Shown one piece after another: positions 29,761-40,009 of a stretch of 64,000 nt of DNA. Origin of the DNA: Malania oleifera (lineage: Eukaryota; Streptophyta; Magnoliopsida; Santalales; Ximeniaceae); assembly GCF_029873635.1 (NCBI RefSeq), contig NC_080423.1, positions 102,548,991 to 102,612,990 of the forward strand, written 5' to 3'. The notes beneath the pieces are model-generated. The model saw only the letters and a list, made by a program, of their open reading frames with translations, ran no database searches and was not told where the DNA came from. The first letter of the stretch is position 1. Each line of letters begins with the position of its first letter. A program made the translations under genes and the position numbers.

Positions 29761-30860
29761 AGCCATGCAGACGTGTCACGCAATCCAAACCCTAACCTAA
29801 GCCCAATCCAACCTAACCCAGGTTACTTAACCTAACCAAGCCCTAAACCCCGAACCTAACCTAGGTGAACCTAAACCCAACCCTAGTCCAACTCAAACCC
29901 TCATCCCTATTTGGATCACAAGAAAATGATAGAAAACACCAAGAAAGTAAAAGAAAGTTTAAAAAAAAAAAAAAGAAATCAATAATGAAAAGGAGAGATT
30001 AGATACGGAGATTGAGAAAGAACCATGAGAGACAAAGAGAATGAAATAAAGAGATCTGGCCTTACCAAGAGACAACGAGAATGAAAGAGAGAGATTGGGG
30101 CTTATCATTGTGAGATCCAAGCTTGGATCTAAAATAAAATCAGATAGCTCAAAGCTCTCTTCTCTCGTTTTTGAATTGGGACCTGCACAAAAAAATAAAA
30201 ATATAAATAAAAAAACAAAAAAAAAAAAACAAATCAAGGAGATGAGGAAGAGATAGAAACAGAGAGATCAAGAGAAAGATCAAGTGAGAGATTTGAGCGA
30301 GAAATTGAGAGAAATAGATTGGAGAGAAAAAAATTAAGAGAAAGAAATTAAGAGAGAAAAAGATGGATTAGAGAGAGAATGGGGAAGGATAACCTAAAAT
30401 AAGGCCCATTGGAGGTGTGGAGTTTGCCTATGGCAGCTGCCATGGCAGCCTAAGCGGCTGCTACTGTGGTGGTGCAGCGAGAGAAACAGAGAAAGACACG
30501 GAAAGGTTGCGAGAGAGAGGGAGAAGAGAGATAGATAGAGAGAAAGGAAGGTTTAGGAGAGTAAGAGAGAAAAAAGAGAAAAAAAAAAAAAAAACATATA
30601 TATATTTTTAATTAATAAACATTAAAAAAAAAAAAAAGAATTTAAATAGTGGGACACATTGCCACCCACGAGTGGTGACATGTGACGCATCCTGGTCCAA
30701 GTTTTTTAGGTGACATCTCACCGTGACGTGATGCGATCCAAGTTGTCCGTGTGTTTTCTATGGACGGCTGGATCACTGCCACGTCAACGATTCGCATAAA
30801 ATAATCATGACTATCACAGCGTCCAAAATGGTGAGGGATAAGAAATATAGTCTTATTGAA
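29761..30860 (+). repeat. LTR-like repeat, CCTAACC/GA-rich portion, plus orientation
   Basis: Similar blocks occur in the same order and orientation at 40010-41640. First comes a run of aaccctaacc- and cccaacct-type words, then agaaaacaccaagaaa, then gatccaagcttggatct, then agctcaaagctc. After these come a long GA-rich tract, a gccatgg region, and two short gtgacatgtgac-like boxes. No protein is encoded; the open frames in the GA-rich tract are low complexity. It is interpreted as the 5' part of a long LTR. Confidence 0.6.
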
Positions 30861-30864
30861 AGTT

Positions 30865-31884
30865 CAATGAAGTCGCCACAAACATTTTATTTAACTAGGT
30901 GTGGTTAGTTCACCTAATTACTAGTTGTTGATTAGTCTCTAAACTAATCCTAAAGGCCAAAGAACTAGAAGTCTCGATCTGCTTTTATCAAAGTCGGATT
31001 CTGATTATGCAAGGGGAAGGTATTAGCACCCCTCCTTATGCACACGTTTTGCGAATGGTATCTAATTAATTAAGTATCGTCTCAAATTAAATTAGATGAT
31101 CTTTAATTGACTCCTACATAATCAAATAGATTGAAATTTTGAAAGAGAATGCAGTACCAAGAGCGATTTAGAAATCTCTAATAAAACCTCTAAAGGAGAG
31201 GGTCTTGCTAGATCAAGCCCCCTAAGAAACGATATATACGAGGACTGAAACTCCTATTTACCCTTTGTTTTATCATCGAGTCATACACACGCACACATTT
31301 GCAATATGATACATATAACTATTAAACACGCCAAATGATCAAACAAATGCATCAAACTTATGAAAAAATGATCCCAAAATAATTCCTTACTTAGTAGGAA
31401 ATTTTCTAGAATCTTCTAGGATTTTTCAGAATTTTTCTATAATTTTCAAGAGTTTTTATGGAATTTCCTCATTTTTATTTATTTTTGAAATTTTTTTTTT
31501 TCATCTTTTTGACCCTTGAGTAAAAAAAAAAAAAAAACTCAAAGAATTTTTCCTAATTTTGCTTTCGTTTTTTTGATTTTTTTGCAATTTTTCTTAATTT
31601 TTTTGAATTTATATGATTTAAAAATAAATTTAAATTATTACAAAATAAAAGAAAATGGGGGGAGCCATTTAAGCAACTAAACGAGGTCAAACCGAGTCAA
31701 CCAATTTAACTAGATCAAGGGGGAGGACCTAGATTGACTCAGGTCAAACCAGGTCGACCTGATCAAAGCAAAGAGAGAGGTTAGGACTCCGCCACGTGTC
31801 ACCCATCCAAAGGCAACATGTGGAAGCCATGGAGTGGCCTTTTTTTTTTTTTTGAAATAAGAAAGAGGACGACACATGGCAAGG
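30865..31884 (-). repeat. LTR-like repeat, end portion, minus orientation
   Basis: The reverse complement matches 39070-39515 and, more weakly, 42780-42966. Shared items are the reverse complements of ggtgtggttagttcacctaa and of gtattagcacccctcc, an A/T-rich middle, a region of gaccca- and gggtca-type words, and the box ccgccacgtgtcaccc. At 30867-30884 the minus strand reads GTGGCGACTTCATTGAAC, in the place a PBS would occupy. The right end is cut by the chromovirus LTR at 31885. Confidence 0.6.
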
Positions 31885-32402
31885 TGTCACGGGCGGAATA
31901 TTTCACATCTTTGTGAATGGACTATGTGGCACTAGCTAAAGCCCTCTTGTTTAACTAGCTAGTCTAGCGTTTACCACAATTCACCAACAAAACACTTTCA
32001 TTGTCATTCAAGCACATATAAGCGGAAGCAATGAGCAACTTATGAAAGCAATGGCATTTAAGCAATAAATATTGAAGCAACATAATTCATTATCAATACC
32101 TCCATTAACAATGTGTGTCTAGCGAGTGAGGCAAGTAGGCTAAACACATTGACAATAGCTAACGAGTTTTACAAGTTGATGAACACTCACCCTCCCCTAG
32201 AGAGTTTTTTATGCTATTCTCACTTTGCCACTAGGAGACATCAATATAACCGAGGAGTCATACTCCCCCTTTTAGCGTAGGGAAAAGCTATCTCTGAAAA
32301 ATGACTCTACACTACTATTTACATGATGGAAACTCATCCCAAATGCACGAGACAAGCGATCACAGGCAAGCATAATAACCTAAAAAAGCTCAGCTTGTGA
32401 CA
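31885..32402 (-). repeat. 3' LTR of chromovirus
   Basis: Plus-strand ends are tgtcacgggcgg and agcttgtgaca, so the LTR carries perfect 6-bp inverted termini TGTCAC/GTGACA. Length is 518 bp. On the minus strand the sequence just before it is GGGGGAGTG, a polypurine tract. The 5 bases to the left are caagg; the matching duplication on the other side was not found because the 5' end is missing. Confidence 0.78.
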
Positions 32403-32453
32403 CTCCCCCACTAATGCGATCAACTTTCTCGTAGACTTTGACGCTAAGTACAC

Positions 32454-33632
32454 TTAAATTTTGTCCACGAATGGTTGCATACCTTCCGCAAAAACCCAGT
32501 TGATTTCTTCATCACCAAGGCATTTCCACTTCACTAAAAAATTTCGCTGCTTCTTCCTCAAGGATATGAACTCTCTGTCTGCAAGGATGTCTTCAACTTC
32601 TCGTATGTTGGGTTGCACTGTCTTCAATTCTACTCTGGTTGATCGACTTCTATTTGGATCTTCAATGTCGACATTGAACAACTTAAGGCAGTTGACGTGA
32701 AACACAAGATGTATTTTCATCCAAGCCAAAGGATCAATTTTGCAAGAGGCCTTCCTGACTTTGGCCAAGATGGGTATTAGTCCTTCATATTACGAAGTAA
32801 TCTCCTATCTCGTCCCTGTAGTGATCTGATTTATTCATGATTATTGCATTCATCTCCCCTGATCTGCCTACTTCTTCATCCGCTGAGAAGCTTTCTCCAG
32901 GTAGCCTCTGGCAATCTTTGCATTATTTCTCCATTCTTTGGTGAAGATGTACGCTCTGGGACTATTTCCTCAGTACAGCTCATCCACTATGCGACTTAAG
33001 AGCGGTCTAGCATGTAACAAGCTCAAAAGGGCTCTTGTTAGTTGTTGAGCTCTTTTAGGCATTGAAACATAATTGAGTCACATCAAATAGTTGCACCCAA
33101 TTCTTCTTGTTGGCATTGACGAAATGGCATAAGTACTTTTCTAGTAGCCCATTGATTCTCTCTGTCTGTCCATCTATCTTTGGATGGTAGCTCGAAGAGA
33201 TGTCAAGACGTGAATCGAGGATTCTCAAAAGTTCTATCCAGAAGTTGCCGATGAATCTTGAGTCTTGGTCACTGAAAATATCATAGGGAAGACCCCAATA
33301 CTTTACAATATTCTTAAATAATAGTTATGTTATCTCCTCTACCAAAAATACTTTGGTGCAGATATAAACGTACCATACTTCGAAAACCCATCTATAACCA
33401 CAAGTATAGACCCTGCATCTCCCATTCTAGGCAAATTGATCATGAAGTCCAGTGAGGCACTTTCCCATGATCTGGATAGCACTAGTAGGGGCTCTAACAA
33501 CCTTGCAATCTTCATCCGCTCCACTTTGTCTTGTTGGCAAATGAGATGAGTGTAAGTATAATCAACCACATCGCCACACATGTGAGACCAATAATACCTT
33601 TGCTTTAATAATATGCCAAAGTGGACTACCAT
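32454..33632 (-). pseudogene. Chromovirus integrase with chromodomain, broken
   Basis: The C-terminal frame (32454-32768) reads HLVFHVNCLKLFNVD, then VEDILADREFISLRKKQ and NFLVKWKCLGDEEINWV. This is a chromodomain with the aromatic cage region recognisable. The 33339-33632 frame reads ESASLDFMINLPRMG and LVVIDGFSKYGTFI, the start of the catalytic core with its first aspartate. The stretch between is frameshifted. Chromodomains of this kind guide integration to marked chromatin. Confidence 0.88.
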
Positions 33633-34109
33633 CCTGGATGTCTAGCCCACATGGTATCATGACACCCAACAGTGTCTTCCTCAGATATACAGCTCGTGGC
33701 ACAAAGAGTCAGCTACATGCGTCATCAACAATCCATATTCCATCCAGAACTGTCGTTTTTTCCCCTCTTCGGTCAGCTTCACAAGGTTCTACGCAAATAT
33801 ATCTTTGGCTAAATTCTCTTTGATACGCTCCCACATCGTCGTGGTAACAGTACTCACAGTCAAGTGTGTTACCATCTACAAGGCCACCAGCCCAGCCTTC
33901 CAACTCAGTGCATCAGCAACTTGGTTCAAGCACCCCCGCCTTGTACTCAAATGAGAAATCAAATTCTGCCAAGAATTCTTACCACCGGCCTTGCTTGGGT
34001 GTCAACTTTGACTGTGTGAAGAAATGGCTAACATCATAGTTATCCGTTTTCACCACAAACCTTGACCCAAGTAAGTAATGTCGTCACACGCAAAGACAAT
34101 GTATCACAG

Positions 34110-35160
34110 CTAGCACTCCTTCTCTTGAGCTGTGTACTTCCATTCTGCTTCACTAAGCTTACGGCTCTCGTAATCAATAGGATGTCCCTCTAGTAACAAG
34201 ACTCCTCCAAGGGCGTAGTCTGATGCATTTGTTTGCATCTCGAAGGGTTTCATGATGTCCGAAAGAGCAAGTATTGAATCTCTCATCATGAGATCCTTCA
34301 AGTCATCAAAGGCTCCCGGACACTTCTCTGTTCAGTTCCACCCCTAGCCCTTCAGTAGTTCTATCATAGGAGTAGTTCTACTCGAGTACCCCTCTACGAA
34401 CTTCCTATAATAGTTGCAAGACCAAAAAGGGAACACAGCTCCTTCATTGTCGTTGGGATCTTCCACTCTTAAATTGCTCTCACCTTCTCCATATTCATCT
34501 TGATATGACCTTGTTCAATCACATGATCAAGGAATTTGATGCTCCGCTAAGCAAAAGAGCACTTCTCTTTCTTCACATACAGATTGTTCTCCTTTAGCCT
34601 GTTGAACACCTTCCGTAGATGTTCTTTATGTTTCTCCAGAGTGAAACTATAGATAACAATATCATCCAAGTAAACCATGACAAACTTGTCAAGGTATTCA
34701 CGAAATATTTGGTTCATCAAGGTGCAAAATGCCGCAGTCGCATTCGTCAACCTGAATGGCATATCCAAGAATTCATATGCCCCATACCGCGTCACACAAG
34801 TTGTCTTCGGCTCATCCCCATCAGCAATTCTCACCTAACAGCCCGACCTCAAGTTGAGTTTAGTGAAGTACTTGGCATGACTCATCTGATCAAACGGATC
34901 AACAATCAATGAAATAAGATACTTGTTGTGCACTGTCACCTTGTTGAGTGGGGGTAGTCTACACACATTCACGTGCTCCCATTATGTTTCCTTTGAAACA
35001 ACACTAGTGCTCCAAACGGTGCTTTGGAAGGGCAAATATATCCCGCTTCCAACAAATCATCAAGTTGTTTTCTCAATTCTGCTAGCTCTGGAGGCGCCAA
35101 CTGATATGACCCCTTAGCAGGTGGTTTCACTTCTGGCAATAACTCAATCTCATGCTCCAC
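34110..35160 (-). pseudogene. Chromovirus reverse transcriptase and RNase H, broken
   Basis: 34969-35160 reads YQLAPPELAELRKQLDDLL, the N-terminal RT region. 34547-34834 reads YEFLDMPFRLTNATAAF and FVMVYLDDIVIYS, with the YLDD active site intact. 34110-34301 begins the RNase H with MQTNASDYALGGVL, where the family has TDASD, so the first catalytic aspartate is asparagine. It continues with HPIDYESRKLSEAEWKYT. Frame changes separate the three pieces. The order and spacing fit a single pol. Confidence 0.9.
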
Positions 35161-35243
35161 ACTTCAGCGGAGGCAAGTTGTGAGGCAACTTATTTGGCAT
35201 CACCTCCTTGTATTCATCATTAGATGGTCGTAGGCACCAGCTC

Positions 35244-35912
35244 TTAACCTACTTCTTCCTCTACCACCACTGTGGCGAGATATGTCTGCTCACCCCTTCT
35301 CAATCCCTTCTTGAGTTGCATGGCTGAAAGTAATTTATCATCTCCTTTCTTTGCAACGACTTGCACCATGCAAGGGTGATCTCCCATCAAACACAAGGAA
35401 CCAGCAAAAGGCATCGGCACTGCCTTAGTCTCCCTTAGGAATTCCATTCCCAAAATGACTTGGAAATCATCCAACGCACCGTTGTGAAATTCGCATGACA
35501 TACCCACTACCCAAGCTTCACAGTCACTTGTTTGGCTACTCTCTGAGTAGGCTGGGCTACAGAATTCACCGCTTTCATGCGTCCTGAATCCTTCTCCAAG
35601 GATAAGTTGAGTCTTCCTGCTTCTGTCTATGAAACAAAATTATGGGTAGCCCGATATCCACCATAGCACAGGTGCTTTTTCCACTAATCCTAAAGTCCAC
35701 AAACATCAATCCTTTCGCTTGTGTAACTTTTGATGTTTTTGCCTACTTTTCCAATGCTTCACCAGCCACATTGCACCTATCCTCGGGGTATCCTCCTCTG
35801 ACCCATCACTTTCCACTACTCGCTCCGCAGTGGAAGCCTGTAAGGCATTGAGTGATGCCTTGTAAGGGCACTTAACAAATCTTTGAGGGTCTCGACACAA
35901 GTAGCATGAACC
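35244..35912 (-). pseudogene. Chromovirus protease and gag C-terminus
   Basis: 35244-35507 reads ALDDFQVILGMEFLRETKA, the second half of the retropepsin-like protease. Near 35650-35680 the minus strand reads ACAMVDIGLP where DTG or DSG is expected, so the active-site triad is altered. Further upstream SCYLCRDPQRFVKCP is the gag zinc knuckle with its histidine replaced by phenylalanine. Similarity to gag stops at about 35912. Confidence 0.82.
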
Positions 35913-37531
35913 TAAAATGAATTTTGGTGGTTTTTGGCTTCTAATTTTGGGGTATTGAGGGCTCTGACCAAAGGGATTTTGGATTCTGATTTTGGGGGGA
36001 TTGATGACCCTAACCTAGGGGCTTTTAGATTCTGATTTGAAGACTCTATTTGGTTGAGATTTTGAAGTTTTGGCTGAAACTAAAATGAATTTTATGCAAA
36101 TTGAAACTTAGAACTGAAAAACTCTTTCTATCTAAACCAATTTCATCTTTCAGATTGCCTTAGTCAATCACCCCAACTGAACAAAATGATTTATGAATTC
36201 ACCACAATAAGACAGTGGGTTACTTGCCTCTTAGGTCTCTCACTCTTCCTTTCTTCATTTCCTCAGCTTAAGCTCTTTTCTGCAACCCTCTGAACCAGCT
36301 CTCTCCTCCTGTTTGAGCTTATTTTCAGCTTCCAATTCTGACTTTCTTTTCTTCAATCTCAATTCTCACTCTATGTTTCTCTCTTGCTTGTCTCAAAGAA
36401 TCAATTGGGTTTTCCCAACATTAAGCCCCCTTCACTCTCTCAGTGAATCTTCTATTTATAGCCAAGGAAAAGGAAGGGAAGGGCCTTGATTGGCCCTTGA
36501 TTTTCCTAAAGGGTGGTAAGGGCCAAAAAAGAAGGCGAACCCTGGGGACTATACTGAATTTTACGGTTGTAAAGGAAGGGTTATGTGGGCAAAATTAAGG
36601 CTTGCTTACAAAAGGAGAAAGTAGGGGATCATACTAGGTTGGGCTACTCCCCTAATTACTATTTATTTACTTATTCCTTATTATTTATTAATTTATTATT
36701 TTCTTTAATCAACCTCCTAGGCTGGGCTTTTAAACCAACCCAGGCCCACTATGAGCCTCAAAACCCAAACAAGCCCAGCTAGGATTTTTAAACTACCACA
36801 AGCCCACAGTGGGCCTTAAAATCAGTACAACCCTACTATGGACCCCAAAATGCAAAATAAGCCCAAATTGGGCTGCCACTAACCTTAGCTCAATTCTATT
36901 GTATGTGCAGGTGCAGGGACTTGGGAAGGCTGGCCCATAGCAGCTCTAAGGATAGTTGAGGCTACTTTTTTTTTTGCTTTTTGTTCTTTTTTTTTTTCGT
37001 ATTTATTATTTTTATTGTATTAATGAAAATGGATTACTGTAAAATGCCTAATGCACAAAATACTCGGATCTGAGCGGTGAGGATGCGTGAATTGCAACAA
37101 GAGATCACACCTAGGTAAAGACCTTACATGACACCAAAATTAAATCAAAAATAAGAAATAAAAATAACAAAACCCAAGGTTATGCAATATAAAGTCGGAC
37201 AAAATGGGGTTGTCTACAATGGCAATTGGCACAGCACGACGTGGCAATGACATGGAGGTGACGTCCACCAGGCTGCCCTATTTTATCCAAATCCAATTCA
37301 ATTTCAACACTTCTTCAAACATGGGGTGAGGGTGTTTTAGGAATATTAAAATTTTAATATGTTATAAATTAAGTCAAAATAGGTATCTCCATGCCTCTTT
37401 TTTGGAATTAGGAACAGATTGGGGAACAAATAGCTATTCTTGCAAACTAAACGAGCCCTAGGGGTTTCGTATCAAGAGCACAAGTAAAGACTAGTGAAAG
37501 AACACCCATTTAAAAAATAATAATAAAAAAA

Positions 37532-37535
<4 letters not shown>
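35913..37535. other. Repeat-like non-coding DNA with a minus-strand TATA box
   Basis: At 36451-36460 the minus strand reads TATAAATAGA, followed by a purine-rich leader, as in the promoter and R region of a plant LTR. The region 36720-36900 is full of gggctt- and agccca-type words. No coding frame was recognised. It may be the LTR or 5' leader of another minus-strand element. It is not a copy of the chromovirus LTR at 31885-32402. Confidence 0.4.
36451..36460 (-). promoter_or_regulatory. TATA box of an LTR-like promoter
   Basis: The minus strand reads ggctataaatagaag, a textbook plant TATA box, with gagagagtg about 15-20 bases downstream. No intact gene lies downstream on that strand, so it most likely belonged to a retrotransposon LTR. 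Confidence 0.4.
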
Positions 37536-37590
<55 letters not shown>

Positions 37591-37601
37591 GAGAGAGAGA
37601 G
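37536..37601 (+). repeat. (GA)n microsatellite
   Basis: About 33 GA units with one GTGA interruption near 37587. It is a simple sequence repeat without other features. Confidence 0.95.
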
Positions 37602-38049
37602 CAAGAATTAATTAGAAAAATTTTGTTTAAATTGTGATATGTAGAGATGTAACTTGTTATTTCTTCTCTTAAGGGGATATGATTTGTTATTTCTTGTAAA
37701 GGGCTTAAGGCACTGCATGATGTGTGTCTACGTACTTGGTTTTCTTTCTCTTTCTTTTCAAGATATGTGTGTGTCTCAGTAGTAGGCTACATTTTTAGGC
37801 TGAGTGCTAGTCCTAGGATGGCTTGGGTATGGGTGTGTTGGGCTAAAGGCCATATGGGACCTCGAGTGGGTGATAGTTTGAGTTCGACTCAAAAAAATGT
37901 TCTACCCTATGTTAAGGGGTACATAAAAAGGGTGTCTACCCCAAGAGTTAAGAAGAAAAAGAACCTTTGATGCCACATGGCTATTCAAGTAGCTGTTATT
38001 TGTCATTGATAAACCGATATTCTAAGAAATTCACCTTTTGATTAGGTGA
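37602..38049. other. Non-coding stretch before SINE-like end
   Basis: An 82-codon open frame starts at 37722 but its product resembles nothing known to me and has no domain. Nothing else is visible. Confidence 0.3.
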
Positions 38050-38130
38050 ATTGACAGAAAAGGATTCATATAACCGACCCCACCTAATGGGAATAAAGGC
38101 TTGTTGTTGTTGTTTTTGTTTTTGTTGTAT
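38050..38130 (+). mobile_element. Au-SINE-like 3' end
   Basis: ggattcatataaccgacccc, then acctaatgggaataaaggct, then a ttg/ttgttt repeat. This resembles the 3' end of Au-type plant SINEs, which have a CCGACCCCA...GGGATAAGGCT core and TTG-rich tails. The 5' limit and the tRNA-like head could not be placed; a candidate body would lie within 37900-38050. Confidence 0.4.
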
Positions 38131-38189
38131 AGTGATATGTTGATCTTGTATACAAATCTAAGGACAATGGTTTTACCTCGCCTACCAGC

Positions 38190-38552
38190 TCTAACCCAAA
38201 AGCTGAATTTGAAAACACACCTAAGACTAAGGAAGAGTTAGATGAAAGGGACATAGATCTACTAGTTGAAATACAGAAATGTTGGAACAGGAGAAAAAAT
38301 AGACAATTCCAAGCAAAGATCTATCTAAAAATGTGAATATGGGCTAAGAAAATGCAAAGGAGGAGGTTAGAATAGGAAAGTTGCTATCTAAAGAAGAGAA
38401 AAGGAAACTAATTGGTTTATTGAAAGAATATGTCAATAAATTTGCTTATTCTTATCAAGACATACTAAGATTGAGTACTAACATAGTCCCCCATAAATTT
38501 CCTCTACTCCCAGGTTGTAAACCCACAAAGCAAAAGTTGAGGAGAATGAAGC
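38190..38552 (+). pseudogene. Ty3/gypsy (Tat-like) pol fragment before RT
   Basis: The plus strand reads LIGLLKEYVNKFAYSYQDIL and then LPGCKPTKQKLRRMKP, the lead-in to RT in Tat-like gypsy polyproteins. The same segment is present on the minus strand at 60867-61139 (LLQEYINAFAWSCQDMSRLD). Similarity stops abruptly after RRMKPK at about 38552, where the LTR-like repeat starts with cagcgccacgtgtcgcc. The RT itself is not present. Confidence 0.75.
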
Positions 38553-39515
38553 CTAAGATCAGCGCCACGTGTCGCCACAAATGCACTAAATTCAAAACAA
38601 ATAAAAAAATAAAAACATAAAATATAAAATATCAGCGCCACATGTCGCCACACGGGCTAACGCATGCCAACCCTCTTCCCATATCGGGTCTGCTTGGTTT
38701 GATTCGAGTCAAACTAAGTTAGTCCGTTGACCCAATTCAAACCGATTGAATCGATTTGACCCATCCAGAACCTTTGATTTGTTTTTAAATTCAAAAACTG
38801 ATTTTTTCAATATATATATATATATATATAATAGTAAAAAAAATTTATTAGAAAAATTATAAAAAATAATTAAAAATTATTTTAGTTATTTTTTACTCAG
38901 ATAACAAAAAAAAATAGAAAAAATAAAATATAAAAAATAAATAAAATGGAGAAATGGTCTTTAAAAATTGTATAAAAATTTTATACAATTTTCAAAAAAA
39001 TTTTAAAATATTTCGGAAAACCTGGGAATGTTTGAAAGACTCTTTTTGCTCAAATTGATGAATTTGTTTTATTATTATTTGTATATATATTTTATTTTGG
39101 TGTGTGTGCATCCCAATTATTAAACAAAAGGTAAAGAAATATTTCAGACCTCACCTATATTAATTCTAATGAGGGTTTATCTAATAAAATCCTCTCATTT
39201 GAAGGTTTTATTAGATATTCTTAAATCGCACCTTATTTTGCATTTTCTTTTAAAATTTTAATATTTATTTGCTTTTTAAGGAGTTAATTAAGACCATTAG
39301 ATTCAATTCAGGAATAATTCATAGTTAATTAGGTATCATTCGTAGAATGAGTGTGTAGAGGGTGCTAGTACCTTCGCATAACTGAACTCTCGATCCCAAC
39401 TCTAGTAAATGCAGACCGAAACTACCGGTTCCTTGACCTAGGATTAGAAGACCAATCAATAAGTAGTAATTAGGTGAACTAACCACACCTCGGAAAATAA
39501 CAAGTTATTGGCGAC
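38553..39515 (+). repeat. LTR-like repeat, end portion, plus orientation (copy B1)
   Basis: This copy includes the box gccacgtgtcgcc, a run of gaccca-type words near 38690-38770, an A/T-rich middle, then gggtgctagtaccttcgc near 39360-39377 and aggtgaactaaccacacctc near 39472. It is inverted relative to 30865-31884. It interrupts the pol fragment at its left. Confidence 0.6.
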
Positions 39516-39526
39516 TTCATTGAACC
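39508..39526 (+). other. PBS-like segment after LTR-like repeat
   Basis: ttggcgacttcattgaacc follows the LTR-like end. The same segment occurs in reverse at 30867-30884 and, worn, at 42970-42990 (agaggtcacttgattggact). The conserved position right after an LTR end suggests a tRNA primer site, but I could not assign the tRNA. Confidence 0.4.
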
Positions 39527-40009
39527 TTTAATATTATTATTCCTCATCATTCCAGATCTTTCGCCTAGACGTTGCGATACCTAACAAATCCTGAGCAAAT
39601 CAAGATCCTATCCCCCTCTCTTAGCCTAAATAGAGAGATAGAGAAGAGAACTAGAGGAGATCCTAGAAAGGAAGGGAGAACTTTTCAAGTAATAAGAGAA
39701 AAAAGCATAACAAAAACTGGAAAGAAGAATCTAGAAAAAGGATAGCTCTGCTCATAAAGAACGGAGGAAGGAAAGAAAAAAGTTTTGGAGGTAATTACCC
39801 TAAATTTCTCTTGTATGCATGAATATGTTCTAGTCCTTTTGATTCAATGTGTGGGTGATTGAATGAGTGTTGCAAATGGTTGGATGCTAAGTTTCATTGC
39901 ATGGTTAAAATGATTGCATGACAAAGTCAAATTACAAAAATTTGAAGTGGACAGCGTTTGATTTGCAAAATATAATTTTTTAAAAAACATTGAGTCTGCA
40001 ACCACCCAT
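39527..40009 (+). other. Possible internal region of the LTR-like element
   Basis: The first ~60 bases resemble the region 30805-30865 read in reverse. After that it is A/G-rich and has no coding frame. It could be the leader of a non-autonomous element. Confidence 0.3.

Larger units (their letters stand above)
31885..35912 (-). mobile_element. Ty3/gypsy chromovirus, 5'-truncated
   Basis: A minus-strand element with its 3' LTR at the left (31885-32402). Rightwards come the integrase C-terminus with a chromodomain, integrase core, RNase H, RT, protease, and the end of gag at 35912. RT precedes integrase, the gypsy order, and the chromodomain places it among chromoviruses. The gag N-terminus, PBS and 5' LTR are missing. 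Stops and frameshifts occur in all domains. It is inserted into the LTR-like repeat at 30865-31884. Confidence 0.92.

Noticed and set aside
29780-29900. Telomere-like CCCTAAA stretch
   Set aside because: The words are irregular (aaccctaacc, cccaaccta, cctaaccaag) without a 7-bp period, and the same text recurs at 40.3-40.8 kb inside an LTR-like repeat. It is low-complexity repeat DNA, not an interstitial telomere.
30417-30611. 64-codon frame rich in Arg, Glu and Lys
   Set aside because: It is a translation of a GA-rich low-complexity tract within an LTR-like repeat.
37722-37970. 82-codon frame as a gene
   Set aside because: No recognisable domain, no splice or promoter context, and it lies between a microsatellite and a SINE-like tail.
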